From: Ktedonobacterales bacterium
GTDB taxonomy: Bacteria > Chloroflexota > Ktedonobacteria > Ktedonobacterales > Ktedonobacteraceae
Direction of reading: 5' to 3'
Length of the DNA stretch: 35,321 bases
NCBI GenBank assembly: GCA_027451525.1
Contig: DAIDJF010000058.1
Coordinates: forward strand, 1 to 35,321
Shown: positions 25,333 through 33,908 of the stretch, in pieces
How the letters are laid out: every line of letters begins with the position of its first letter
How positions within the stretch are numbered: the stretch's first letter is position 1
Translations under genes and position numbers: made by a program
The notes under the pieces: model-generated
Told to the model about the DNA's origin: nothing
Databases searched by the model: none
The model's input: the letters and a program-made list of their open reading frames with translations, nothing else

Positions 25333-25697
25333 GGGTATGGATGAGAATATGCTTCGACGTTTGGGTATTCACAGCAATTATTTTATATTGATGACATATA
25401 AATAAGTTTCACCTTGTATATTAAGGAGATTACGCAAGTGTGAAAACGCATTGAAAATTTTTCCAAAAACACCATATCCTGGCTGCCCCGGCCAATTAAT
25501 GCCGTGAGTCACAGACTGCCCGTATCATTGGTTCTTGGGCTCAATGCCTCGGCACTCGTTCCGACTCTATCACAATCGGGAACTGGCAAAGAGCACCTCT
25601 ACAGGGGATGCAGGTAATGACCACCCTATTGCCCTTCATGACCGCTTACGATAAACACTGACAGGCTAGCTGAGCGATTTTCCTATGCACACAACCT
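25333..25697. other. Intergenic stretch without a recognisable gene
   Basis: This is AT-rich from about 25333 to 25480, then G+C-normal. I find no gene with a ribosome binding site on either strand; AAGGAG near 25425 on the plus strand is followed only by a GTG and an immediate stop. The 25490-25690 part could be a decayed coding remnant, but I cannot name it. Confidence 0.4.
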
Positions 25698-27347
25698 CTA
25701 ACAACTCCATCCCAGATAGTTTGAGCCATTAGCAAGACCACCAGGAACCGAAAAATACAACGTATTGTTGCCAGGACAATCGGAACTGGGTATCGTAACG
25801 GTCACCTGAGCGTTTGCCCCAGGAGCCAGTATACCCTGCGCAGGAGAGAACGTTATGGCAGGATCAGGATTGAGAACTGAGGCCGTCCAGGGCGTGTTTA
25901 CAGTATTCTGAGCAAAGGCCGTCACCGTGATAATACAGACCCAATTGCCGTTGTGCGAGCAAGATGTGTTATCAAATGAGGTTGCACTTGGACTGGTATC
26001 TATCTCTGAACATATTAAAGGCACCTGCATGGTATTGACCGGACCCGTAAAAAGAAGAGTCAAAGCGAATGGGCATGGCAGGCTGCCATTACCATTGCCA
26101 TACATCTCGGCATTGATAGTCATCGACTGACCTGCTGCCAGAGTCCCGGCAGAATGATCAAAGATGACACGGGGATTGTTTGCTGATACCGACCAGTTCA
26201 AGCTGCTTCTGGTTTGCGTACTGTTGCTTACCACAAAGGGACATGAAATGAGATAACCCGACCCACCATGAGTTTCAGTGCTGCACGCCTGGAAATTATT
26301 CACGCGACTTGATGGATTCACACTCAAGGTTGGTGGTACAGAAGTAGGTGTTGGGCTTAGAACAGGTGTGAGATCTGGCGTCGGCGGTGTTGGTATTGTC
26401 GTTATTGTCGGGCTGGACGCTTGTTGTGCAGGCACCGTGGGTGATGCCACGGCAACGGTCTGCAACACTATAGTGGGGAGCATACCTCCCTGGAGGAGAT
26501 AGGTTCCAAGTGAGAGCATAAAGTCGGCCAGATACCTCGAGAGCTCGGCGATTGTAATAACTTCTGCGATGCCTGAGACCCAGCTAGCCAACGTTGTTGC
26601 TGCACTCCCGATAGCCGGTCCAATCAGCCGGGTAAGAATCTCCGTTAACCTGACCAGTTCTGTAGAACCTTTGAAAAGTTTGTAGAGATCTTTTGCGCAC
26701 GCAAGAGCCTCCACAGAAACCCTATCTGGCCGATTACTCACTACGTCCCCCAAAGCAGCACTATAATTGAAGATAAAATCCTCTAGATCCGGCATCAGCT
26801 TGACCAGCGCAAAGATCGCTTTCAGATTACCAGGCACGAGTACGCCTACCTGAGAGCCGAGAGTATGGTCACCCAGAATTTGGATCAAAATATTGAGGAC
26901 ATCAAGTGTCAGAGCCTTGCTGTTGAACGGATTAATTGACAGCTGGAGTTTCTGGCCCGGACCGCTAAAAGAGGCCAGCAGCATACTCTCCTGAGCAAAG
27001 AGTTCGACAGGAATGGCACCAGCCGGTGGAAGCAGCCCGTTATCAATGAGCAGGGACGCAACACGGTCATTCGATGGGTCAGCCGCTTGAGGCTTAAGAC
27101 CGAGTGGTTGGGAGTGGATTTCAATGCCGTACCAGAGCGTGGCGGTGCTATCCAGCCCGAATGTGACCTGTTGCGGATTGCGCAGGTCTCCTGGGTAAGC
27201 ATATAAGAACACCTGTGATCCAAAGTTGCGAGTAGAGAAAATTACCTGATATGGAGCAGCCGCGTGTATTATCGGAGCCTGCAAAATGCCCGATAGCAAG
27301 AGACAAATAGCAAACAAGAGCAACCAGATATTCTTTATTGGCCTCAT
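25698..27347 (-). CDS. Secreted protein with Thr/Pro linker and C-terminal Ig-like domains
   Basis: A 549-residue exported protein. Residues 1-30 are a signal peptide ending IIHAAA. A folded N-terminal region of about 280 residues includes long hydrophobic helices (LASWVSGIAEVITIAELSRYLADF) and is not recognised. A Thr/Pro-rich linker spans about 315-345, followed by two similar beta-rich repeats (CSTETHGG...SCPFVVSNSTQ and CSHNGNW...VCIITVTAFAQ). Each has paired cysteines and an ending like BACON or Ig-like surface domains (GTLAAGQSMTINAE, GILAPGANAQVTVTI). AAAGGAG precedes the ATG. The start overlaps the stop of the previous gene by one base (TAATG), so translation is coupled. A surface role is inferred. 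Confidence 0.8.
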   Translation of the reverse strand: MRPIKNIWLLLFAICLLLSGILQAPIIHAAAPYQVIFSTRNFGSQVFLYAYPGDLRNPQQVTFGLDSTATLWYGIEIHSQPLGLKPQAADPSNDRVASLLIDNGLLPPAGAIPVELFAQESMLLASFSGPGQKLQLSINPFNSKALTLDVLNILIQILGDHTLGSQVGVLVPGNLKAIFALVKLMPDLEDFIFNYSAALGDVVSNRPDRVSVEALACAKDLYKLFKGSTELVRLTEILTRLIGPAIGSAATTLASWVSGIAEVITIAELSRYLADFMLSLGTYLLQGGMLPTIVLQTVAVASPTVPAQQASSPTITTIPTPPTPDLTPVLSPTPTSVPPTLSVNPSSRVNNFQACSTETHGGSGYLISCPFVVSNSTQTRSSLNWSVSANNPRVIFDHSAGTLAAGQSMTINAEMYGNGNGSLPCPFALTLLFTGPVNTMQVPLICSEIDTSPSATSFDNTSCSHNGNWVCIITVTAFAQNTVNTPWTASVLNPDPAITFSPAQGILAPGANAQVTVTIPSSDCPGNNTLYFSVPGGLANGSNYLGWSC

Positions 27348-28006
27348 TACTGTAAGCTCCTTTTGCCAGAGGAATGTCTTGCACGCCAGAGAAGATAGCC
27401 GACTACAACCAGCCCGATAAGGATTACGATAACGATTGATAACAGGATAATGTTCTGCAGGCTCAAAAGCGATATGGTAGCAGATGTTTCAACTCCTGAC
27501 TTTGGCGCGTTCCGTATGTTCGCTACTTCCAATGCAATTGCTCCCGGATCTGGTGTCGGCAAGAGTGCAACTGAAGAGGGGACAACCAGGATGATACCTA
27601 CCATCTGTAAGCCTGCACTTACTGCATGATATTCATAAGTTCCAGTTTTCGTCGGGGTTACCTTCCACTGAGTACCGGGCGCAATTGGCCCAGAGAAGAA
27701 ACTTCCATCATCGGAGGCAAGTGTGTACATTTGAGAAGGCCGAGACTGGTTGATGAAGGTAATAGAGTCATGCAAGTGAATAGAGACCAGATCGGGCAAA
27801 AAGCCCGGTGGAGTGCCTATCCCTGTAATTTCGATGATCACTGTCTCGCCAGCCGCAAGGGCATATTGCTGTGGTGAGAAAAAACGCCAGAATAAACCTG
27901 AGAGCAGAAGCAAAACTGCCAGCAGGGAGCGGAATGAAGAAAGTGTGGCAGTTTGCCCTGCCATAAGGCGAAATATTCTCAATGTTTTCACCGACGCTCT
28001 ATCCAT
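27347..28006 (-). CDS. Membrane-anchored cupredoxin-like protein lacking copper ligands
   Basis: A 219-residue protein with an N-terminal signal or anchor (about 25-42), a cupredoxin-like beta domain (52-141) and a C-terminal membrane helix (182-206) followed by basic residues. The fold is recognised by VSIHLHDSITFINQS, SDDGSFFSGPIAPGTQW and TGTYEYHAVSAGLQMVG. The copper ligands are missing: Tyr94 stands where the first His is expected, and Ala128 and Ala131 stand at the Cys and second His positions. It probably does not carry electrons and may be a binding or structural domain. The ATG at 28006 has only a weak AAAGA upstream. It is coupled to the 549-residue gene. Confidence 0.78.
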   Translation of the reverse strand: MDRASVKTLRIFRLMAGQTATLSSFRSLLAVLLLLSGLFWRFFSPQQYALAAGETVIIEITGIGTPPGFLPDLVSIHLHDSITFINQSRPSQMYTLASDDGSFFSGPIAPGTQWKVTPTKTGTYEYHAVSAGLQMVGIILVVPSSVALLPTPDPGAIALEVANIRNAPKSGVETSATISLLSLQNIILLSIVIVILIGLVVVGYLLWRARHSSGKRSLQ

Positions 28007-28138
28007 AATTTGATTTATCTTTCACAGGATCGAAATACGATAGGCCCCCTATTGTGGACGCGCGTTAAGCCTCAATGTACTAGTTGTCTGACACATGGTA
28101 GCACCGAATCGTTACACAAAACAGAGGTTCAAGTCTTT

Positions 28139-28303
28139 CTAGAAGTCATAGACAGCTGCAACAACACTGCCACCTATGCTCAGAAGGATACCAGTTATAG
28201 AGACCCAATAGCCGAGACCGTGAGGTAGATGCGTTCCGAGAAGTGTGACGCTACTATCAATGATAAATACGACGATAAACGTAAGGAGAGCTAATCCGAT
28301 CAT
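28139..28303 (-). CDS. 54-residue two-helix membrane protein
   Basis: A short gene starting five bases after the stop of the 175-residue gene. The protein reads MIGLALLTFIVVFIIDSSVT, then a short polar loop (LPHGLGYW), then a second hydrophobic helix ending in AVYDF. GGAG lies eight bases before the ATG, inside the end of the upstream gene. The tight spacing, binding site and two clean membrane segments make it a likely real gene. No family is recognised. Confidence 0.65.
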   Translation of the reverse strand: MIGLALLTFIVVFIIDSSVTLLGTHLPHGLGYWVSITGILLSIGGSVVAAVYDF

Positions 28304-28308
28304 CCCTA

Positions 28309-28836
28309 CTACTCCGAGCGCTGCATCATAGTTTCCGGTGCGGCTGTAGCAATGTCAGCTGCTGTCGGCGATGAGATAGGATTTGAGATAACAGTGGAGG
28401 CATCTGGAAAATTCATATAAGGCAACGAGAAAAAGGCCACCACGATGAGAATTGCTCCTATTTCCACAATGATCCAGCCGAGGCTCTCTTTGAGCTTGAA
28501 CGCGCGAGGTCTCTTCGTCCGTGCTACCGCCGCCCTCATTCCGGCTTGTGCTTCTCTTTCGGCAGTAGCCTTTGCTTCCGCTTCTGCTATCGCTGCTTTT
28601 GATATAAGACGTAGGGGCTGCTCATCTTTTGTCACTTGATATTGAGCGTTAGTGAGAAACTGAACATTCACTACGGACGCATCCTCAAGGATGAAGGACC
28701 GCCCTACTTTCAATTCTTCTTTCGTGAGCATATCAGCGATAATACTCCCATTGATGAGAACCGTCACATTGCTACCCTCAAAGACTTGAATACGTTTCAT
28801 CCCTGTTGAGTCTAAGGCAAACTCGTAAACGGCCAT
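28309..28836 (-). CDS. Hypothetical protein with one membrane helix
   Basis: A 175-residue protein I cannot assign to a family. The first 75 residues look like a small beta-rich domain (MKRIQVFEGSNVTVLINGSI ... SFILEDASVVNVQFL). An Ala/Glu-rich helix, probably coiled coil, follows (AAIAEAEAKATAEREAQAG), then a basic stretch, a membrane helix (LGWIIVEIGAILIVVAFFSL, about 118-137) and a Ser/Thr/Ala-rich tail that may lie outside the cell. The ATG at 28836 has AAAGGAG seven bases upstream, and a strong promoter lies at 28970-28998. It heads the envelope cluster and may anchor or scaffold the secreted products. Confidence 0.75.
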   Translation of the reverse strand: MAVYEFALDSTGMKRIQVFEGSNVTVLINGSIIADMLTKEELKVGRSFILEDASVVNVQFLTNAQYQVTKDEQPLRLISKAAIAEAEAKATAEREAQAGMRAAVARTKRPRAFKLKESLGWIIVEIGAILIVVAFFSLPYMNFPDASTVISNPISSPTAADIATAAPETMMQRSE

Positions 28837-28969
28837 AGCGTTACTCCTTTGTTACTAGCTTCTAACTAGAGGGTTGGTATTACCCCGAATACAAAGAGAT
28901 CAGGGTGCAGCATGTTAGCTGCGGATGCATGCTGTCTCTAGCAGACCCAGGACAGCGAAATATACTTCA

Positions 28970-28998
28970 ACTATATCCGCTTCTGTTGTATTTGTCAA
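28970..28998 (-). promoter_or_regulatory. Sigma-70-type promoter for the envelope cluster
   Basis: On the minus strand a perfect TTGACA (28993-28998) and TATAGT (28970-28975) are 17 bases apart. The leader before the 175-residue gene would be about 125 bases. Confidence 0.7.
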
Positions 28999-28999
28999 T

Positions 29000-29382
29000 T
29001 ATTTTTAGGACATCCATTGTCTCATAGTGGGAAAATTGAAAGACGATTATAGATGAAGAAAATATGCATCTATGATCAGCGTCTATCTTTCCTCTCCCTA
29101 TAGCGACCTGGTAGACTATCGTGAGGCAGTTACACAAGTGTTGCGAAGGATGAGCTGATCAAAAACATTCTTCTTTTCGCAGTCCGCTTTCGAGGCAGGT
29201 GAAGGTTCCCATGACACTTTATTAAGGCATCCCTATCCTCGCCTGTCAGTTGCGTATGCAGCAGCTTGATGGCGGCCTCAGACTCAAGGTGGATGTGCTC
29301 ACCCAGATAGACCTCAGCGAAGCCAACTTGAGAAGCAAGAGCGGTAGGAACAACAAGTGGGGCAGCGCATCACTCGGCTAAG
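29000..29382. pseudogene. Gene-free stretch with a possible pentapeptide-repeat remnant
   Basis: No intact gene is seen. A plus-strand frame from about 29246 to the stop near 29380 reads LRMQQLDGGLRLK and then TQIDLSEANLRSK. The last part resembles pentapeptide-repeat units (A-N/D-L-x-x). It has no start site and is short, so it may be a decayed fragment. The rest of the stretch shows nothing I can identify. Confidence 0.25.
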
Positions 29383-29413
29383 TTGATACTATTCTGAACA
29401 ACCGTTGTATAAT
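29383..29413 (+). promoter_or_regulatory. Promoter for the DUF4352 gene
   Basis: TTGATA (29383-29388) and a perfect TATAAT (29408-29413) are 19 bases apart, slightly more than ideal. Transcription would begin about 60 bases before the ATG at 29479. Confidence 0.5.
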
Positions 29414-29478
29414 GTAAAAAAAAGGTCCCAAACATGAATCGGCCTATTGCAGAATGCAGAAAGTGAGTACGCATCCTC

Positions 29479-30162
29479 ATGAGCGATCAATTTCCGCCTC
29501 AATCGAACTGGCCTCCTCAACAACCATACCCACAACAGCCTATGCAGCGTCAGCCGGGCTATCCTCCACAGAAACCAATGCCACTGTTTCAGCCTCAAAC
29601 GCACAAGCCACGGCGGGGCGGCCTGCTTATCGGCGTGATCGTGCTCATGGTCGCTCTCCTCGGACTCTGTGGCGCCGCTGATCTGATGCTCAGTCACGGC
29701 GCGACCAGCAACAGCGGGACGCTTGACGCATCTTCCAGTCCCGCAAGCAGCAGTGCGACACAACCCGCCGCTACGGCAAAGCATTTTGCCATTGGACAAA
29801 CGGTGAATGTGGTGGATATCTGGCAGATCACCGTAAAGAGCGCGAAGACGATCACCAATGATAACATGGATTACCCGCAAAACATAGGTGATGTCTATCT
29901 GCTCGCTGATGTGAGCATGAAGAATGTCAGCCCAGAATGGCAATATATATCAAGTTCCTTGCAATGGGTGCTGCGTGATAGCTCTGGTCAGCAATACCCG
30001 GAAACCCTTTTGCCAGATTACACCACAGCACCCAACGGCAAAATAGGAGCTGGTAGTCCAGTCAAAGGCGTTATTGTGTATGAAGTTCCGTCATCCGTGC
30101 GCAGCTTCACGCTCGCCTTTATTACCAGCTCAGGACAAACGATCTTTGATGTGAATGTGTAG
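29479..30162 (+). CDS. Membrane-anchored DUF4352-type protein
   Basis: A 227-residue protein. The cytoplasmic N-terminus is rich in Pro and Gln (residues 1-45, for example QPYPQQPMQRQPGYPPQ). One membrane helix follows (LLIGVIVLMVALLGLCGAADL, about 49-69), then a Ser/Ala-rich linker and an external beta domain (102-227). That domain has the DUF4352 features VKSAKTITN, GDVYLLADVSMKNVS and a closing FTLAFITSSGQTIFDVNV. This layout is common in Gram-positive-like envelopes and in Ktedonobacteria. The function is unknown; the family is related to extracellular Ig-like lipoproteins. The ATG has no strong ribosome binding site, but the promoter at 29383-29413 supports a gene here. Confidence 0.82.
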   Translation: MSDQFPPQSNWPPQQPYPQQPMQRQPGYPPQKPMPLFQPQTHKPRRGGLLIGVIVLMVALLGLCGAADLMLSHGATSNSGTLDASSSPASSSATQPAATAKHFAIGQTVNVVDIWQITVKSAKTITNDNMDYPQNIGDVYLLADVSMKNVSPEWQYISSSLQWVLRDSSGQQYPETLLPDYTTAPNGKIGAGSPVKGVIVYEVPSSVRSFTLAFITSSGQTIFDVNV

Positions 30163-30309
30163 CCTCATTCGCACTGATGGTAAATTAACTGAAAGGTAGA
30201 CCGATTTTGCACGTATCCTGGGCCTAGCTCTTGCCTTCGTGATCATCTCTTATCCTTTAATGAGGCAAGCCTTGTAAGATATCCTGTGGTCACCTGCTGT
30301 ATCACCCTC

Positions 30310-30338
30310 TTGACAAATGAATATGTTTAGGTTATTAT
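30310..30338 (+). promoter_or_regulatory. Promoter of the hydrolase/TetR/DUF4260 operon
   Basis: A perfect TTGACA (30310-30315) and TATTAT (30333-30338) are 17 bases apart, 65 bases before the hydrolase start codon. The palindrome at 30346-30365 covers the expected transcription start. Confidence 0.75.
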
Positions 30339-30345
30339 CTAATCA

Positions 30346-30365
30346 TGTTAGACAAATGACTAACA
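30346..30365. promoter_or_regulatory. TetR-type operator candidate
   Basis: TGTTAGAC (30346-30353) and GACTAACA (30358-30365) form a 20-base palindrome with one mismatched pair around AAAT. It begins eight bases after the -10 box, so a bound repressor would block transcription. The TetR-family protein encoded as second gene of the operon is the obvious candidate, which would give autoregulation. Confidence 0.6.
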
Positions 30366-30403
30366 GTAATAATATTCGAACCACCAAAAGAAGGAGCGTC
30401 CTT

Positions 30404-31252
30404 ATGCAGACTGATGTTTCCCTCCCTATCCACTATCTCACGCTCCCCGAGGGCGTGATCGCCTTTGACGATACCCAGACGGCGGGGCCACTCGTCCTGT
30501 GTGTTCCTGGATTAGGCGATGTACGCGCCTCCTATCGTTTCTTGCGTCCCGCGCTCGTGGCTGCTGGCTATCGGGTCGTCACCATGGATTTGCGAGGTCA
30601 TGGGCAATCGAGCGTTGGTTGGTCCGACTATCGCGATACCGCGATTGCCCATGATGTGCTGGCCCTCTGCCATGCCCTGCAGGCTGGTCCCGCCTTGCTG
30701 CTTGGCAATTCCTATGGGGGGGCCGCCGTGACCTATGCCGCTGCCACCGACCCTGCTGCGGTCGCTGGGCTGGTCTTGCTTGATGCCTTTGTCCGTGACC
30801 TACCACAAACGCTTTTCCAGAAGGTCGCGATCTGGCTGGTAGCTCAGTTTGGGGCTGGAGCATGGACCTCCTACTATAAAAGTGTCTACATCAGCAAGCA
30901 ACCACCTGACATGGAGACCTACCTCGCCGCGCTCAAGGCGAATTTGCGAGAACCGGGCCGCTTTGCCGCGACCAAGGCCATGATGTATGGCAGTCACGCG
31001 GCTGTTGAGGCGCATCTCGCCAAGGTGCAAGCTCCTACATTGATCGTCATGGGCACAAAAGACCCCGATTTTTCTGATCCGCAGGCAGAAGCGCGGCACA
31101 CAGCAGAGGCACTTCGTCAGGCCGCTTCGTGTCAGGTCCAGATGATTGAGGGCGCGGGACATTATCCCCATGCCGAGATGCCAGAGCAGGTCCTGCCGGT
31201 CGTCTTGGCCTCTTTCCAACAACTGAAGGAGCAGATCCGCCATGACGCATAG
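30404..31252 (+). CDS. Alpha/beta hydrolase
   Basis: A 282-residue cytosolic hydrolase. The oxyanion region is CVPGLGDVRASYRFL, followed by RVVTMDLRGHGQS. The nucleophile elbow is GNSYGG (Ser103), the acid is likely Asp220 in MGTKDPDFSDP, and the catalytic His253 is in EGAGHYPHAEMP. The triad is complete, so it is an active esterase or related enzyme of unknown substrate. I chose the ATG at 30404 (AAGGAG seven bases upstream). The stop overlaps the start of the TetR gene by 11 bases. Control by that regulator through the palindrome at 30346-30365 is likely. Confidence 0.92.
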   Translation: MQTDVSLPIHYLTLPEGVIAFDDTQTAGPLVLCVPGLGDVRASYRFLRPALVAAGYRVVTMDLRGHGQSSVGWSDYRDTAIAHDVLALCHALQAGPALLLGNSYGGAAVTYAAATDPAAVAGLVLLDAFVRDLPQTLFQKVAIWLVAQFGAGAWTSYYKSVYISKQPPDMETYLAALKANLREPGRFAATKAMMYGSHAAVEAHLAKVQAPTLIVMGTKDPDFSDPQAEARHTAEALRQAASCQVQMIEGAGHYPHAEMPEQVLPVVLASFQQLKEQIRHDA

Positions 31253-31814
31253 AGCTGGCCTCGACGAAACACGGGTCATTCAGGCGGCGGCGGCCTTAGC
31301 AGATGCAGAGAGTCTCGAAGCCCTGACCCTTGCCACCCTTGCCACCCATCTGGGGGTCCGCACGCCAACACTCTACCACTATGTCAATGGGCTTGATGGC
31401 CTGCGCCGCGACCTGGCACTGCTCGGCAAACGCGAATTGGCGCGCACGCTTGGGCACGCGGTGATGGGACGCAGCGGCGCGATTGCTTTAGAGGAACTGG
31501 CCCGCGCCTACCGCGCGTTTGCCCATGCACACCCAGGGCAGTATGCAGCCAGTCAGCGTGCGGCAGCAGCCGAGGACACCAGCATGCGCGAAGCAGAGGC
31601 AGAGGTAGTCGCAATCGTGCTCCGTGTGCTTGCAGCTTCCGAACAACAGCGTGATACCGCCATCCACCAGGTGCGGCTGATACGCAGTGCATTGCATGGG
31701 TTTGTAGCACTGGAAATGAGTGGGGGCTTTGGCCTGCCCCAGGACGTAGAGGAAACCTTTCGTCGCCTGTTATCGGTCATTGTCCTGATAGGTACCAAGG
31801 AGGAAGACGCATGA
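31242..31814 (+). CDS. TetR/AcrR-family transcriptional regulator
   Basis: A 190-residue regulator. The N-terminal helix-turn-helix (about residues 8-53) reads TRVIQAAAALADAESLEALTL in outline, then LATHLGVRTPTLYHYVNGLDGLR, the classic TetR recognition region (core GVRTPTLYHYV). The rest is an all-helical ligand-binding domain of the WHG type (SALHGFVALEMSGGFG). It starts inside the end of the hydrolase gene with AAGGAG ten bases upstream. It probably represses its own operon until a hydrolase-related ligand is present. Confidence 0.92.
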   Translation: MTHRAGLDETRVIQAAAALADAESLEALTLATLATHLGVRTPTLYHYVNGLDGLRRDLALLGKRELARTLGHAVMGRSGAIALEELARAYRAFAHAHPGQYAASQRAAAAEDTSMREAEAEVVAIVLRVLAASEQQRDTAIHQVRLIRSALHGFVALEMSGGFGLPQDVEETFRRLLSVIVLIGTKEEDA

Positions 31815-32176
31815 AGACCGCACTCTTGCACACACCAATGACCCAAGGAGCGTGGCTGCAGCGTGCAGAGGGAATGGTGTTCTTGGTGGGAGCCATCGCG
31901 TTGTATCAATGGGATCATGGCAATTGGGGCATGTTCGCGCTCTTGCTGTTTGTGCCTGATCTCTCGGCACTAGGCTACCTGTTTCAGCATCGTTGGGCCT
32001 TCGGCATGTATAATCTGGCCCATACCCTGGTCGGGCCAGTCCTGCTGGCCGCATCTGGAGTGTTGACTGGACACCAGGTGCTGTTCTTGCTCGCCCTGAT
32101 TTGGTGCGCCCATATTGGCATGGATCGAATGGTAGGCTATGGATTTCGGGAGTCCTCCCAGGAGGAGGGCATCTAG
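31811..32176 (+). CDS. DUF4260 family membrane protein
   Basis: A 121-residue protein with about four membrane helices. Family features are AEGMVFLVGAIALYQ, LFVPDLSALGYL, AYNLAHTLVGP-like MYNLAHTLVGPVLL, and the closing ALIWCAHIGMDRMVGYG. The DUF4260 function is unknown; the genes often travel with TetR regulators, as here. The ATG overlaps the TetR stop in an ATGA arrangement, with AGGAGG upstream. It is the last gene of the operon. Confidence 0.9.
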   Translation: MKTALLHTPMTQGAWLQRAEGMVFLVGAIALYQWDHGNWGMFALLLFVPDLSALGYLFQHRWAFGMYNLAHTLVGPVLLAASGVLTGHQVLFLLALIWCAHIGMDRMVGYGFRESSQEEGI

Positions 32177-32201
32177 ACAATAGACAACGGAAGAGCAAAC
32201 T

Positions 32202-32258
32202 ACTCAGAGCATACACATACTGTTTGTGGGAAACAATACGGTATGCTTTGAGTATTTT
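32202..32258 (+). terminator. Terminator-like hairpin after the DUF4260 gene
   Basis: ACTCAGAGCATAC (32202-32214) pairs with GTATGCTTTGAGT (32241-32253), 13 pairs including one G-T. An inner TGTTT/AAACA stem stacks within the loop, and ATTTT follows. It sits 26 bases after the operon's last stop codon. Confidence 0.5.
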
Positions 32259-32444
32259 GATGAAGAATCCACATCCGAACTCTCTATATGCATTCACATC
32301 CCCTTATGGAGTAATAGAAAGCCTTATGTGGAATACCTCTCATAGCAACAATATTAAAATATACCAATGTGTTTTTTGGTGACAAATTGTGATATTATGT
32401 GAGAGGAATTTACTGAAGAGATTACACAGAACGGGTATAACTCT

Positions 32445-33908
32445 ATGCATAAACAGTTAGCAAAATTTCGGGCAAAAATAGAGGAATATTGTAAGCATAC
32501 CCCTTACAACGGCGAGCAGCACATACAGGGGGGGAAAATCCGGTCTGTTACTCAAGAAGATTTAGCCAGTGCTATACCAATGAGCAGAGAATACCTCAAC
32601 AGGAAATTACATGGGAAAAATGAGATAAACGAAAGAGATATTATTGGCATTATTAAAGCTCTAATTAAGTTAGAATGTGTTACTCATACCCATCAAGTAA
32701 AAGAGCTGCTCGATCTTATGGATATGCACGATTTCATCCTTGATTGGGCCGCTCCTCCTTTCGACAGCCTCTATATAGATGAAAATACGCCGCTTGAAAA
32801 AACCAATGCTTCCGCCAAAACAGATACGTCAGCAACACCAGGAGAGAAATCCATAAGGCAGCAAATGGCTCATTTGTGGTTTGCTTCGCTTTCTGGTGAA
32901 TTTTACTATCCACTGCCAGAAAGAGAGCAAATCCTTTCCCAACTCCTTGAAGAACTAAAAAATCCCGCTGGGCGTCCAATCCTGGTGATTGATGGCCTTG
33001 GTGGTTTGGGAAAAACGTCACTTGCAGTAGAGTTAATCAGAAGAGCTTTAGAACGTTCTTTATTTGACACTGTGATCGGTGACTCAGCAAAGCAAGAGTA
33101 TCTCATGGGGGGTAGCATCATTCATATGAATACTGCTGTTCTCGATTTTTACCAGTTACTCGATACTATTTTAAGGCAACTCAATATGTGGGAAACACTC
33201 TCGCTTGAAAAAGAACAAAAACGGCAAATTATCTCCGACCACTTGAGCCAACATCACTACCTTCTTTTTGTGGATAATATTGAAACAGCCGAAAATGCTA
33301 AGGCACTTATTGCCAAGCTCCGCAGCTTACTGGGTAAGAGCCGTGCCATTATTACAAGCCGCTCTAAAGCATATTTTGACTTCCTACAAGCTTATTCCTT
33401 ACACGGACTAAGTATACCTGATACGTATTTCTTCCTGGATAAAGAGCAAGAGAAGCAAAAAAGGCGTTCAATTCCTTCAGAGCAGTACATAGAACTGTAT
33501 AGAGTTACAGGTGGGGCTCCACTTGCACTGAAACTTATTACTGCCCAAGCACAGTTTCTTGATTTGAATACCATACTGAGGCAACTAGAGCATGCAGGAG
33601 GTAATCTCTATCCTTTTATTTTTTTGGCAAGTTGGAATCTACTCTCCCCAGTTGCGCGCAATTTACTGATCTATATTGGGAAGACCGTAGAGACGGACAT
33701 AGGTTGGGATGAGCTGAACGAACTAAGCTCTTTAGGCATTATGGAAAGTGAGCCAGCGTTGATCAATGCAATTGAACAGCTTATCACTTATTCACTCCTG
33801 AATACCTCTTTTACTACAGGCCATGCTCGCTATAGCATTCACCAACTGACGCGCCAATTTGTTACTAGTAATCTTCCTCAAGCATGGGAGCAACAAGGAC
33901 TGTTATGA
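32445..33908 (+). CDS. STAND NTPase with N-terminal HTH and NB-ARC domain
   Basis: A 487-residue protein. The N-terminus (about 33-72) looks like an XRE-type helix-turn-helix (TQEDLASAIPMSREYLNRKL). A linker leads to an NB-ARC-type ATPase: Walker A GLGGLGKT (184-191), Walker B YLLFVDN (272-278), SRAIITSRS (299-307) and GGAPLAL (356-362). A winged-helix end follows, with YSIHQLTRQF. No sensor repeats are fused; the TPR partner is encoded by the next gene, overlapping by four bases. STAND proteins assemble on ligand sensing and switch an effector. With HTH as the only visible effector, a regulatory role is the simplest reading. The binding site before the ATG is weak (GGG). Confidence 0.85.
   Translation: MHKQLAKFRAKIEEYCKHTPYNGEQHIQGGKIRSVTQEDLASAIPMSREYLNRKLHGKNEINERDIIGIIKALIKLECVTHTHQVKELLDLMDMHDFILDWAAPPFDSLYIDENTPLEKTNASAKTDTSATPGEKSIRQQMAHLWFASLSGEFYYPLPEREQILSQLLEELKNPAGRPILVIDGLGGLGKTSLAVELIRRALERSLFDTVIGDSAKQEYLMGGSIIHMNTAVLDFYQLLDTILRQLNMWETLSLEKEQKRQIISDHLSQHHYLLFVDNIETAENAKALIAKLRSLLGKSRAIITSRSKAYFDFLQAYSLHGLSIPDTYFFLDKEQEKQKRRSIPSEQYIELYRVTGGAPLALKLITAQAQFLDLNTILRQLEHAGGNLYPFIFLASWNLLSPVARNLLIYIGKTVETDIGWDELNELSSLGIMESEPALINAIEQLITYSLLNTSFTTGHARYSIHQLTRQFVTSNLPQAWEQQGLL

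Noticed and set aside
27347..28006. Functional copper protein (plastocyanin type)
   Set aside because: The His, Cys and second His positions are Tyr, Ala and Ala, so no type 1 copper site can form.
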